From Candidatus Latescibacterota bacterium (GTDB lineage Bacteria > Latescibacterota > UBA2968 > UBA8231), in the NCBI GenBank assembly GCA_022825185.1, contig JAJDYK010000075.1, positions 1 to 22,286 on the forward strand: a stretch of 22,286 nucleotides of DNA, given 5' to 3'. Positions 7,103 through 14,938 of this stretch are shown in pieces. Every line of letters starts with the position of its first letter. Position 1 is the stretch's first letter. The notes beneath the pieces were generated by a model. It worked only from the letters and a program-made list of their open reading frames with translations. It was not told the origin of the DNA and made no database searches. The translations under genes and the position numbers were made by a program.

Positions 7103-8227
7103 ATGAAAATCAGCGATCAAGGCATCATCAACCGTGGCCAGCCCAATACGCCGCGCGCCTTTTCGACCTTTCCCGCGCTCACCCCGCTGGCCGACGGCTC
7201 GCTGCTGGCCACCTACCGCGTCGGCAGCAGCAAAGATTCGGCGGACGGCACAATCGAACTGAAGCGCTCGGACGATGGCGGGCAGTCCTGGAGCGACCCC
7301 GCAACCCCTTTTGCCACGACCTTAAACGGGCTGAACGGCTCGCTCCGGGTCGGCTATATCACCGATCTAAGCAACGGCCACTTGTTGCTCGCCGCCTTAT
7401 GGGTGGACCGCCAGACCTATCCGGGCCAACCCCTCTTTAACGAAGAGACCGAAGGCTGCCTGCCGATGGAGATCGTCTTGGCCGATTCCCACGACCTAGG
7501 GCGCACCTGGTCCGACTGGCGCGTCGTGTCCGTCCCCCCAGACGTCGGCCCGCCCAGCCTAACCAACCCCGTCCTCGTCCTGCCCAGCGGTCGGCTGGCC
7601 TTGAGCATCGAGACCAATAAAACCTATTTGGACCGAGGCCAGTGGCTGCAACGGGTGGTGTATTTGTATTCAGAAGATCAGGGCCAAACTTGGAGCGATC
7701 CCGTCACCACCTGCCAGGACCCCACCGGCCGCATCTTCAACTGGGACCAACGCGCCGGCGTCTCCCCTGACGGCCGCGTGATCACCTTCACCTGGACCTA
7801 CGACCGGCAGACGACCCAATACCTCAACATCCAGCGCCACCTCAGCTCAGACGAAGGCGCGACTTGGTCTGCTCCCGATGACCTCGGCTTTCCCGACCAA
7901 GCCGCGCACCCGGCCATTTTGCCCGACGGCCGCGTGGTCTTGGCCTGGGTCGATCGCTTCCAGTCGCACTCGATCCGCGCCCGCCTAGCCCCAGCGGCAG
8001 ACGCCCCCTTTAACGCAGCCACCGAAGTAGAACTATACCGCCAGGCCGTCGAATCTCCGCAATCCGCGGCCGGCCAAGGAGACACCGGCGACCTGCTGGC
8101 CGAAATGGGCCTGTGGAGTTTTGGCTTGCCCTTTTCAGCAGCCCTGCCCGACGGCGACGTCATGGTCGTCTATTACGCGGGCGACGACGCCTGCATGGAA
8201 GTGCGCTGGGCTCGTCTGTCTTTATAG
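7103..8227 (+). CDS. BNR/Asp-box repeat protein, sialidase (neuraminidase)-like
   Basis: A 374-aa six-bladed beta-propeller candidate. Four Asp boxes (SxDxGxxW) are visible: SDDGGQSW (56-63), SHDLGRTW (129-136), SEDQGQTW (190-197) and SSDEGATW (248-255). The N-terminal RAFSTFPALTPLADGSLLATYR resembles the region carrying the first arginine of GH33 sialidases, but the full arginine triad and the tyrosine nucleophile cannot be assigned by eye, so a non-catalytic or different glycosidase role is possible. There is no signal peptide, so it is probably cytoplasmic. GGAG lies seven bases before the ATG. The sulfatase begins 10 bp after its stop, suggesting joint removal of sugar and sulfate groups from host or environmental glycans. 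Confidence 0.85.
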   Translation: MKISDQGIINRGQPNTPRAFSTFPALTPLADGSLLATYRVGSSKDSADGTIELKRSDDGGQSWSDPATPFATTLNGLNGSLRVGYITDLSNGHLLLAALWVDRQTYPGQPLFNEETEGCLPMEIVLADSHDLGRTWSDWRVVSVPPDVGPPSLTNPVLVLPSGRLALSIETNKTYLDRGQWLQRVVYLYSEDQGQTWSDPVTTCQDPTGRIFNWDQRAGVSPDGRVITFTWTYDRQTTQYLNIQRHLSSDEGATWSAPDDLGFPDQAAHPAILPDGRVVLAWVDRFQSHSIRARLAPAADAPFNAATEVELYRQAVESPQSAAGQGDTGDLLAEMGLWSFGLPFSAALPDGDVMVVYYAGDDACMEVRWARLSL

Positions 8228-8237
8228 GAGAACCCCC

Positions 8238-9680
8238 ATGCAGCAGCGCCCCAACCTACTCTACATCCACTCCGACCAGCACAATCCCTACGTCATGGGC
8301 TGCGCTGGCGATCCGGTGGTGGAGACACCGCATTTGGACCGCCTCGCTGCCGAGGGCGTGCAGTGTACTCAAGTGTACTGCCCATCACCAGTGTGCGTGG
8401 CCTCGCGCATGGCCATGCTCGCGGGACGCTACCCCAGCGACATCGAAGTGTGGACCAACAATCAAATCCTCGACTCGGGAGTGCCGACGATGGCCCACGC
8501 CATGGGAGCGGCCGGGTATCGACCCGTGCTGATCGGTCGCATGCACTCCATAGGCCCCGACCAACTGCACGGCTATGTCGCAAGGCCAGTGGGCGACCAC
8601 TCCTCCAATTGGCCCGGCGGGGGGCAAGCCCCGGCCATGAGCCGCAGCAGTCTAGAGCAAGCCGGACCGGGACAGAGCTCGTACCAAGTACACGACGAGG
8701 ACGTGACCGCCGCGGCTGTGTACTTTCTAAATCAACTGGGAGTGCAAAAACGCGCCGGTCAAGCCGAAGGCCCCTTCAGCCTCAGCATCGGCTTTATGCT
8801 GCCGCATTCTCCCTACTTGGCGCGGCGGCCCCTGTACGATTACTACCGAGCGAAAATTCGACCGCCCGCAGTGCGCGAGCCTTTCGGCGATCACCTCCAC
8901 CCGGCAATCCGCTGGTGGCGGGCCCACGGCGGTTTGCAGGAAGTTCCCGAAGAATGGGTGCTCAACGCTCGGGCCGCTTACTGGGCTTTGGTCGCCGAGA
9001 TGGACGTTATGATCGGCCGCATTTTAGCGGCTCTGCGGGAAAACGACTTGGCCGACAATACCCTAGTGGTGTACAGCTCGGATCACGGCGAGTTGGTCGG
9101 TGAGCACGACTTGTGGATGAAGCGAACTTTTTACGAAGAGTCCGCCAAAGTGCCAGCCATTCTCTCTTGGCCCGGCGTTCTGCCGGAGGGGACGCAATGC
9201 AACCGAGTCATGAGCGCCTTGGACCTCAACGCCACCATGCTGCAAGCCTTGGATGCTCCTCCCTTACCCAATTCGCCGGGGCGGTCGGCGCTGGAGTTGC
9301 TGCGCACGGGGCAAGGCGATTGGGAGGACGTAGCCTTTTCGGAATACGCCCTGCGCGAAGGCCAAGTGCAGCGCATGGTGCGGCGCGGGCCGTGGAAGCT
9401 GATCTACCACTGGCGAGAGCGCCCCCAGTTGTTCGACCTAGCAGAAGATCCCCACGAGCAGGTGGACCGGGCCGCCGACCCAGAATGCCAAGAGCTAATA
9501 GCTGAGTTGACCGGCTTAGTCTTAGACGGGTGGGACCCAGCCCACGTCGCGGCTCGGCTGGAAGCACGGCAGGCGGATATCGATTTGATCCGCGACTGGG
9601 CCGGACAGACTAACGCACCCGACCAGTTCCGCTGGGAGCAGCGACCGGATATGACCTTTCAGGAGCCTCCATCTAATTGA
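8238..9680 (+). CDS. Type I sulfatase (arylsulfatase / choline-sulfatase-like)
   Basis: A 480-aa alkaline-phosphatase-superfamily sulfatase, of normal length. The formylglycine site is C53-V-A-S-R57 within CPSPVCVASRMAMLAGRYP; alanine replaces the more common proline (C-x-A-x-R). Metal ligands are expected at D13 (HSDQHN) and in YSSDHGELVGEHDLWMKRT. The C-terminal part has the usual substrate-side strand and FDLAEDPHEQ motif. I chose ATG 8238 because AGGAG lies seven bases upstream and it avoids overlap with the preceding gene; an in-frame extension to 8121 exists but runs over that gene. No signal peptide is visible. Activity needs a formylglycine-generating enzyme not present here. It probably shares a transcript with the sialidase-like gene. 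Confidence 0.93.
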   Translation: MQQRPNLLYIHSDQHNPYVMGCAGDPVVETPHLDRLAAEGVQCTQVYCPSPVCVASRMAMLAGRYPSDIEVWTNNQILDSGVPTMAHAMGAAGYRPVLIGRMHSIGPDQLHGYVARPVGDHSSNWPGGGQAPAMSRSSLEQAGPGQSSYQVHDEDVTAAAVYFLNQLGVQKRAGQAEGPFSLSIGFMLPHSPYLARRPLYDYYRAKIRPPAVREPFGDHLHPAIRWWRAHGGLQEVPEEWVLNARAAYWALVAEMDVMIGRILAALRENDLADNTLVVYSSDHGELVGEHDLWMKRTFYEESAKVPAILSWPGVLPEGTQCNRVMSALDLNATMLQALDAPPLPNSPGRSALELLRTGQGDWEDVAFSEYALREGQVQRMVRRGPWKLIYHWRERPQLFDLAEDPHEQVDRAADPECQELIAELTGLVLDGWDPAHVAARLEARQADIDLIRDWAGQTNAPDQFRWEQRPDMTFQEPPSN

Positions 9681-9705
9681 TCCCCCTCCTTTAGACGTCT
9701 ATAAT
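9677..9705 (+). promoter_or_regulatory. Promoter of PhyH oxygenase 3
   Basis: TTGATC (9677-9682), a 17-bp spacer and a consensus TATAAT (9700-9705). The -35 begins within the last codons of the sulfatase gene. Transcription would start near 9712, leaving a short leader with TAGGAG before the ATG at 9728. Confidence 0.7.
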
Positions 9706-9727
9706 TGCCCGCGCTAGGAGCATCCCC

Positions 9728-10543
9728 ATGAGCACAGAACTTTTCGACTCGATTGACCAACCCCTGCGCCACCTCACCCCCGATCAAGTCGAACGCTTCT
9801 ACCTCGACGGCTGCTTGACCGTCGAAGACGTGCTGACCCCCGCCGAGGTCGCCTCTTTAGCAGCCCATACCGACCGCATCGCCACCGGCGAACTCGACCA
9901 CATCCCCGACACCAGCATCCAGCTCGAACCCGTCTTCCGCCGCGGCGAAAAAGCCGTCACCGACCAAGTGCTCTCCGTGCGCAAATTGTACAACATAGCG
10001 GTGTACGACGACGTAATGTGGGCCCACGTCACCCACCCCAAAATCGCCGACATCATCGCCGACCTGCTCGGCACCTCCGACATCAAGATGTACGGCGACC
10101 AACTCTTTATGAAAGCGCCACGCACGGGCTCAGCACAGGGCTGGCATCAGGATTCGGCTTCTTGGCGCGACATTTTCCCCATGGACTTGGTCTCCGCTTG
10201 GACCGCCATTGACGCGGCTACCCTCGACAACGGCTGCCTCAACTTTGCCCCGGGCACCCACCGCTGGGGTATGTTGCGGGGCGAGCGCTTGGCCCCTTTT
10301 GTCGCCGATCTGGAAAGCGGCGGGTGGCCCATCCGACCCGCTCCCCTCCACCCCGGCAGCATCAGCTTCCACCACAGCCTAACGCTGCACCAGAGCAACG
10401 CCAATCTGACCGGTACGCGGCGCAGGGGCTATGCCGTACACTACATGCGCGCGACTTCCTGGCGCGACGAAGCGGTCACTGATGCGCCCAAGATGCCGCC
10501 CTTTAAGCAGGTGCGGGGGCGGTCTTTTCCCGGGAGGGTTTGA
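9728..10543 (+). CDS. PhyH family Fe(II)/2-oxoglutarate oxygenase 3
   Basis: A 271-aa PhyH-type oxygenase with H140 and D142 (GWHQDSASW), distal H221 (HHSLTLHQSNANLTG) and an arginine in RRRGYAVHYM (~233) for 2-oxoglutarate. The strand NGCLNFAPGTHRWG is typical for the family. TAGGAG lies eight bases before the ATG and a near-consensus promoter lies 22 bp further upstream, so although it follows the sulfatase on the same strand it can be expressed separately. The substrate is not identifiable. It converges with the ankyrin gene, whose stop is 53 bp downstream. Confidence 0.92.
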   Translation: MSTELFDSIDQPLRHLTPDQVERFYLDGCLTVEDVLTPAEVASLAAHTDRIATGELDHIPDTSIQLEPVFRRGEKAVTDQVLSVRKLYNIAVYDDVMWAHVTHPKIADIIADLLGTSDIKMYGDQLFMKAPRTGSAQGWHQDSASWRDIFPMDLVSAWTAIDAATLDNGCLNFAPGTHRWGMLRGERLAPFVADLESGGWPIRPAPLHPGSISFHHSLTLHQSNANLTGTRRRGYAVHYMRATSWRDEAVTDAPKMPPFKQVRGRSFPGRV

Positions 10544-10567
10544 GGCGAGATTGAGTGAAAGGCGGGA

Positions 10568-10613
10568 GAAAAAAGAAAAACATCGGGTCGGCGAGGCTAT
10601 CTCCGGCGGGATG
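10568..10613 (-). terminator. Possible intrinsic terminator of the ankyrin gene
   Basis: On the minus strand an imperfect stem (CATC at 10613-10610 with GATG at 10584-10581, plus inner GCCGG/CCGAC pairing) is followed directly by GTTTTTCTTTTTTC (10581-10568). The hairpin overlaps the last codons of the ankyrin gene. The stem has an internal loop, so the call is tentative. Confidence 0.4.
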
Positions 10614-12750
10614 TGGCCACAGTCTCTTTGAGAAAGTCCACCACCTCTTGTAGGCCTTTTTCTTCAGCCAATCCCAAGGGGGTTCTGCCACTATTATCTG
10701 GGGTGTTTACATCAGCACCCTTGTTCACTAAAAAACGCACCACCTCTAAACGGCCCCACTCGATGGCTTCCATCAAGGCCGTCTCGCCGCTGTTAGTTTG
10801 GGCGTTTATATCACCACCATTTCCCACCAAAAGGCGAACCATCGCCAAGTCACCAATCCGCGCGGCTTGTATCAAGGCCGTCTCGCCGTTATTAGTTTGG
10901 GCGTTTACATCACCACCCTTACCCACCAAAAAGCGAACCATCTCTATGCTAGGAGCGGCTTGCATCAGAGCCGTCCAACCGTATTTAGTCTGGACATTTA
11001 TATCAGCACCGTTTGCTACTAAAAAGCGAACCGTTTCCAAATCGCCGACCTGCACAGCTTGTATTAAGGCCGTCTCGCCGCTATTAGTTTGGGCGTTTAC
11101 ATCACCACCCTTACCCACCAAAAAGCGAACCATCTCTAAAGCGCCGATCCGCACGGCTTTTATCAAGGCCGTCTCGCCGCTATTAGTTTGGGTGTTTACA
11201 TCGGCACCGTTTGCTACCAAAAGGCGAACAATCGCCAAATTGTCGCCCCCCACAGCTTTCATCAGGACTGTTTCGCCGTTATTAGTTTGGGTGTTTACAT
11301 CGGCTCCATTTTCCACCAAAAGGCGAACCACCGCCAAATCGCCCTTCCGAATCGCTTGCACCAAGGCGGTCCAACCGCGTTCGTCTTGGGCGTTGATCTC
11401 GGCATCCTCTCCCACCAAAAAGCGAATCACCTCTAAACGGTCCCACTTGACAGCTTCCATCAAGGCGGTCCAACCGCGTTCATCTTGGGCGTTGATCTCG
11501 GCACCTTCACCCACCAGAATGCGCACCACCGCCAAAGCGCCGAGCCGAGCCGCCTCCATCAAGGCCGTCTTGCCGCTATTGTTTTGAGTGTTTATCTCGG
11601 CACCCTGATCCACCACCAAAAAGAGAACTACCTCCAAAGCACCAATCCGCACGGCTTTTATCAAGGCTGTCTCACCGTATTTATCTCGGGCATTTATATC
11701 AGCACCGTTTGCTACCAAAAAGCGAACTACCGCCAAATCGCCGACCCGAGCCGCTTGCATCAAAGCCGCCCTACCGTCACTAGTTCGGGCGTTGACATCA
11801 GCACCCTCACCTACCAAAAAGCGAACCATCTCTACGCCATTGGGGGCGGTTTGTATCAAGGCCGTTTCGCCTATATCTGTGCGGGCGTCTATCTCGGCAC
11901 CGTTTGCTACCAAAAAGCGAACCATCGCCAAATCGCCGACCCGAGCCGCCATCATCAAAACCGTCCAGCCGTATTTAGCCCGGGCGTTTATATCGGCACC
12001 CTCGCCCACCAAAAAGCGAACCATCGCCAAATCGCCCTCCTGCGCGGCTTGCATCAAGACCGTCCAGCCGTATTTAGTCTGGGCGTTGATATCAGCACCC
12101 TCGCCCACCAAAAAGTGAACCATTGCCAAATCGCCGCTTAAAACAGCCCAGTGCAAGGCTGTCTTGCCATCCTCAGTTCGGGCATTCGCTCCTGCTTTCG
12201 CCACCCAGCGTTCTACCAAAGAGCGTACAACCTCTACATGGGCAACCCCGATCTTTGGATCGCCGCCCCAAAAAGCCAAATCTAAGGCTGTCCAGCCGTT
12301 TTTATCTTCGACGTTTATGTCAGCACCATGGTCCACCAAAAAACGTCCTACCTCTACATGGCCTTTTCCGGCCGCTACCATCAAGGCCGTCCTGCCGCTG
12401 CCAGTTTGAGCGTTGATAGCGGTGCCGTTATCCACCAGCAACTGCACCATCTCTACATGGCCTTCCCCGGCGGCCACCATCAAGGCTGTCTCACCTTGGT
12501 CAGTCCGAGCGTGGATAGCCATTCCTGCATCCATAAATAGCTGCACCGCGAACACATCCCCTTTTTCCACGCATTCGAAGAAGGAAGACTGGGTATATTG
12601 AATCCCCCGCTCACTTAGCTTGCTGCGAGCCTGCTCAGGGGTTCGGGGTTGGTAGGAGTCGCCAGCCGCTTTGCCCCCTCTATCCTCACCATGCGCGACG
12701 CTCCCTAGCAATAGGCCGACTAGGCCGATTACACCTTTCCAGCTTTTCAT
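10597..12750 (-). CDS. Secreted ankyrin-repeat protein (about 20 repeats)
   Basis: A 717-aa protein with an N-terminal signal peptide (positively charged MKSWK, hydrophobic VIGLVGLLLG, likely cleavage after SVAHG at ~21). From about residue 55 to the end it consists of ~20 ankyrin repeats with the pattern GxTALMxAxxxGxLxMVRFLVxxGADINAQ. Repeat 4 carries an insertion (near WVAKAGANA), repeats 8 and 17 are one or two residues short, and the last is a degenerate cap. No other domain is present. The array is a protein-binding solenoid outside the cytoplasm; in symbionts and pathogens such proteins are known to touch host proteins, which is an inference here. GAGGAG lies about eight bases upstream of the ATG. 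PhyH 4 lies upstream on the same strand with an 88-bp gap holding no clear promoter. Confidence 0.92.
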   Translation of the reverse strand: MKSWKGVIGLVGLLLGSVAHGEDRGGKAAGDSYQPRTPEQARSKLSERGIQYTQSSFFECVEKGDVFAVQLFMDAGMAIHARTDQGETALMVAAGEGHVEMVQLLVDNGTAINAQTGSGRTALMVAAGKGHVEVGRFLVDHGADINVEDKNGWTALDLAFWGGDPKIGVAHVEVVRSLVERWVAKAGANARTEDGKTALHWAVLSGDLAMVHFLVGEGADINAQTKYGWTVLMQAAQEGDLAMVRFLVGEGADINARAKYGWTVLMMAARVGDLAMVRFLVANGAEIDARTDIGETALIQTAPNGVEMVRFLVGEGADVNARTSDGRAALMQAARVGDLAVVRFLVANGADINARDKYGETALIKAVRIGALEVVLFLVVDQGAEINTQNNSGKTALMEAARLGALAVVRILVGEGAEINAQDERGWTALMEAVKWDRLEVIRFLVGEDAEINAQDERGWTALVQAIRKGDLAVVRLLVENGADVNTQTNNGETVLMKAVGGDNLAIVRLLVANGADVNTQTNSGETALIKAVRIGALEMVRFLVGKGGDVNAQTNSGETALIQAVQVGDLETVRFLVANGADINVQTKYGWTALMQAAPSIEMVRFLVGKGGDVNAQTNNGETALIQAARIGDLAMVRLLVGNGGDINAQTNSGETALMEAIEWGRLEVVRFLVNKGADVNTPDNSGRTPLGLAEEKGLQEVVDFLKETVATSRRR
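10874..11138. repeat. Near-identical 73-bp direct repeats inside the ankyrin gene
   Basis: The stretches 10874-10946 and 11066-11138 are 192 bp apart (two ankyrin units, 33 + 31 residues) and appear to differ at a single base (GTT versus GCT near 10889 and 11081). Other units in the array share shorter identical blocks. This points to recent unit duplication or gene conversion. Confidence 0.75.
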
Positions 12751-12838
12751 GCCGCCGTCTCCTCAACTATGATCTCGCCATTTTCCAAAGGAGATTCGGG
12801 AAGCACGGACCGGGTACATGGATCAGGACGCCCCTGAG

Positions 12839-13630
12839 TTAAGCTACCTGAAGACTCCAGTCCTCGCACCCGGCAAAGGGCATGTGTTCCCCCTCGACGT
12901 ACTGCGGCCGCGGCGCGTATTTGTTCCCCACAGCGGGCACTACCTCGCCCCGGCACATAATGCAAGGGCTGCGATCCACCGTGACTCTGGTGCTGGTCGG
13001 AATGTAGCGCAGGGTAAGCCCAACTCGCCATTGGTCCGAACTATTGGCGTTGGACCCGTGAATGATATTGGGGTGGTGGATGGAAATATCCCCTGCCTCC
13101 AGTTCCAGATCAACGGCATCGGCATCGTCGATCTGGTCGGGGTGAATCCCGACACCGAGGACGTATTTGTCCTTATCGAGATCGACCATCTCGCTGCGCT
13201 TGAGCAGGCGCTTGGTGTGCGTCCCCGGCAAGACCCGCATACAGCCATTGGCCACCGTCGAGTCCGTGCCAGCCACCCACAACGTAGTAACTTCCATCGG
13301 CTCCAAGGGCCAGTACGAGCCGTCCTGATGCCACTGCACAGCTTGGCCGGTGCTGGGTTTTTTGGCGATATAGTGCGCCGCGAACATGGCCACATTAGGC
13401 CCGAGGAATTGCGCCGCAATATCGACCAACCGGTCGTCGGTGACTAGGCGGTGCATAAAGGGATCGTGCACCATCAGTTCGTGGTGCAGGCGCTCGGGCC
13501 GCGTCCCCGGATTCTTTTTAACCAACCAGTGGACGTGCTCCACGGTCTCGGCGGCCAGCCCCGCATCAATAGCCTTGCGGGCGATGCAAAAACCCTGCTC
13601 GTCGTATGCTTGGCGCAGTGTCGTTTTCAT
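12839..13630 (-). CDS. PhyH family Fe(II)/2-oxoglutarate oxygenase 4
   Basis: A 263-aa PhyH-type oxygenase. H101 and D103 (WHQDGSYWP) with H191 (PNIIHGSNANSSDQWR) form the iron site and R202 is the expected 2-oxoglutarate ligand. The order W-x-A-GTDST-x-NGC-x-RVLPGTHTKRL and the tail (RGEVVPAVGNKYAPRP) resemble PhyH proteins common in marine and sponge-associated bacteria, often linked to ectoine-hydroxylase-like or phytanoyl-like substrates; substrate remains open. GGAG lies about nine bases before the ATG. It diverges from the serine hydrolase gene across an AT-rich 84-bp gap with no convincing -35/-10 pair. Confidence 0.92.
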   Translation of the reverse strand: MKTTLRQAYDEQGFCIARKAIDAGLAAETVEHVHWLVKKNPGTRPERLHHELMVHDPFMHRLVTDDRLVDIAAQFLGPNVAMFAAHYIAKKPSTGQAVQWHQDGSYWPLEPMEVTTLWVAGTDSTVANGCMRVLPGTHTKRLLKRSEMVDLDKDKYVLGVGIHPDQIDDADAVDLELEAGDISIHHPNIIHGSNANSSDQWRVGLTLRYIPTSTRVTVDRSPCIMCRGEVVPAVGNKYAPRPQYVEGEHMPFAGCEDWSLQVA

Positions 13631-13714
13631 CTGTTCTCTCCAGTTGCGATTTTATTTTTCCGCAATTTTTGTAATAATATATCAATCTATACCCATCGAC
13701 ACCGGACCAAAACC

Positions 13715-14827
13715 ATGACCAACTACTACCCCGCTCCTCACGACTGGCAACGCCACAGCCCCACCCAAGCTGGCTTTGACGCCGACAAACTAACCGCGGC
13801 GTTGGCCTTCGCCCAGACCCAAGAAATCCAAGCCTCCACCAATTTGGCTGACATGTTGCCCAAGGGCGACCGCCACCCTAACGACCGCCCTTTAGGCCCG
13901 CTCAAAAAACGCGGCCCCACAGCCGGCCTGATCGTGCGGCAAGGGTATCTAGTCGCCAGCTTCGGCCCGGTCGAGAGCGTCGAAGTCACGTTCAGTTGCG
14001 CTAAGAGCTATATCTCGGCACTGGCCGGGGTGGCCTTTGACCAAGGGCTAATCCGCGATCTAGACGAACCCGTCGGCCGCACGGTCGCGGACGGCGGCTT
14101 TGACGCGCCGCAAAATCAGTCCATCACTTGGCGTCATTTGCTGCAACAAACCAGCGAGTGGGAAGGCGAACTCTTCGGCATCCCCGACTGGATCGATCGA
14201 GGCCGAGAACTAGGCCAAGGTGCTGCCGAAGCCACGGTCGGTGGCGCGGCCTCTAGCGCCGACAATTACCGCTCTCTGGAATCGCCCGGCACCTTTTGGG
14301 AGTACAACGACGTGCGCGTCAACCGCACGGCCCTCAGCCTGTTGCGCCTTTTTCGTGGCCCCTTACCCCCTGTGCTCAAAGAGCGCATCATGGACCCCAT
14401 TGGGGCCTCTCCCACTTGGGAATGGCACGGGTACGAAACCTCCTATGTCGAAGAAAGCGGTCAAACAGTCCAATCCGTCTCCGGCGGCACCCACTGGGGC
14501 GGCGGCCTGTGGATCACCACCTACGACCACGCCCGCTTTGGCCTGCTCTTCCAGCGACGAGGGCGCTGGAACGGCCGCCAGCTCCTCTCCGAACAGTGGA
14601 TTGATCACTCCCTCACTCCCTGCCCCATCAAGCCCGAATACGGCTTCCTGTGGTGGCTCAACCACCAGCACGATATGTCCGATCTGGCCTGTCTCGACAG
14701 CTTTGCCGCGCGCGGGGCCGGCGGCAACATCGTCTTCGTCGAGCCAGAGCGCGAGTTGGTCATCGTCCTGCGCTGGTGCGGCAATGCCAAAGCCGTAATC
14801 GACCGCATCCTCGCCAGTGAAGTCTGA
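13715..14827 (+). CDS. Beta-lactamase-fold serine hydrolase (PF00144 family)
   Basis: A 370-aa class C beta-lactamase/esterase-like hydrolase. The nucleophile motif S94-C-A-K97 (SxxK) lies in VTFSCAKSYIS, the tyrosine motif is Y197-N-D in WEYNDVRVN, and H260-W-G-G (HxG) lies in SGGTHWGGGLWIT. No signal peptide is seen, so it is probably cytoplasmic. Members cleave esters, amides or peptides; resistance to beta-lactams is not implied. I chose ATG 13715 because the protein begins in step with the family there (MTNYYPAPHDW). An in-frame extension to 13451 runs antisense over PhyH 4 and gives an implausible N-terminus. The ribosome-binding site is weak. A perfect palindrome follows 10 bp after the stop. 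Confidence 0.88.
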   Translation: MTNYYPAPHDWQRHSPTQAGFDADKLTAALAFAQTQEIQASTNLADMLPKGDRHPNDRPLGPLKKRGPTAGLIVRQGYLVASFGPVESVEVTFSCAKSYISALAGVAFDQGLIRDLDEPVGRTVADGGFDAPQNQSITWRHLLQQTSEWEGELFGIPDWIDRGRELGQGAAEATVGGAASSADNYRSLESPGTFWEYNDVRVNRTALSLLRLFRGPLPPVLKERIMDPIGASPTWEWHGYETSYVEESGQTVQSVSGGTHWGGGLWITTYDHARFGLLFQRRGRWNGRQLLSEQWIDHSLTPCPIKPEYGFLWWLNHQHDMSDLACLDSFAARGAGGNIVFVEPERELVIVLRWCGNAKAVIDRILASEV

Positions 14828-14837
14828 TACCCGACTG

Positions 14838-14865
14838 TAGGGGGCGGTTTGCAAACCGCCCCCTA
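14838..14865. repeat. Perfect 28-bp palindrome (hairpin; possible terminator or dispersed repeat)
   Basis: TAGGGGGCGGTTTG (14838-14851) is followed at once by its exact complement CAAACCGCCCCCTA (14852-14865). As RNA it makes a very stable stem on both strands. No U-tract follows on the plus strand (GTAAAAATC), so it is either a U-poor terminator of the serine hydrolase gene or a member of a REP-like dispersed palindrome family. Confidence 0.8.
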
Positions 14866-14938
14866 GTAAAAATCGCACCACGTCATCTCGTTCTTTATAT
14901 TCCCCCGTTAGTGTTACTTATAGCGGAGATACTATCCA

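Noticed and set aside
8121..8237. N-terminal extension of the sulfatase
   Set aside because: It overlaps the preceding gene and yields a low-complexity leader (MACPFQQPCPTATSW); ATG 8238 has a proper ribosome-binding site and matches the usual start of sulfatases.
10613..12600. CRISPR-like or tandem repeat array
   Set aside because: The ~99-bp periodicity is that of ankyrin codons on the minus strand; the units diverge and encode a continuous protein.
13451..13714. N-terminal extension of the serine hydrolase
   Set aside because: It is the antisense shadow of PhyH 4 plus the intergenic gap; the family's N-terminus begins at 13715.
13631..13714. Divergent promoter between PhyH 4 and the serine hydrolase
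   Set aside because: The gap is AT-rich and must contain promoters, but no -35/-10 pair with proper spacing is good enough to annotate.
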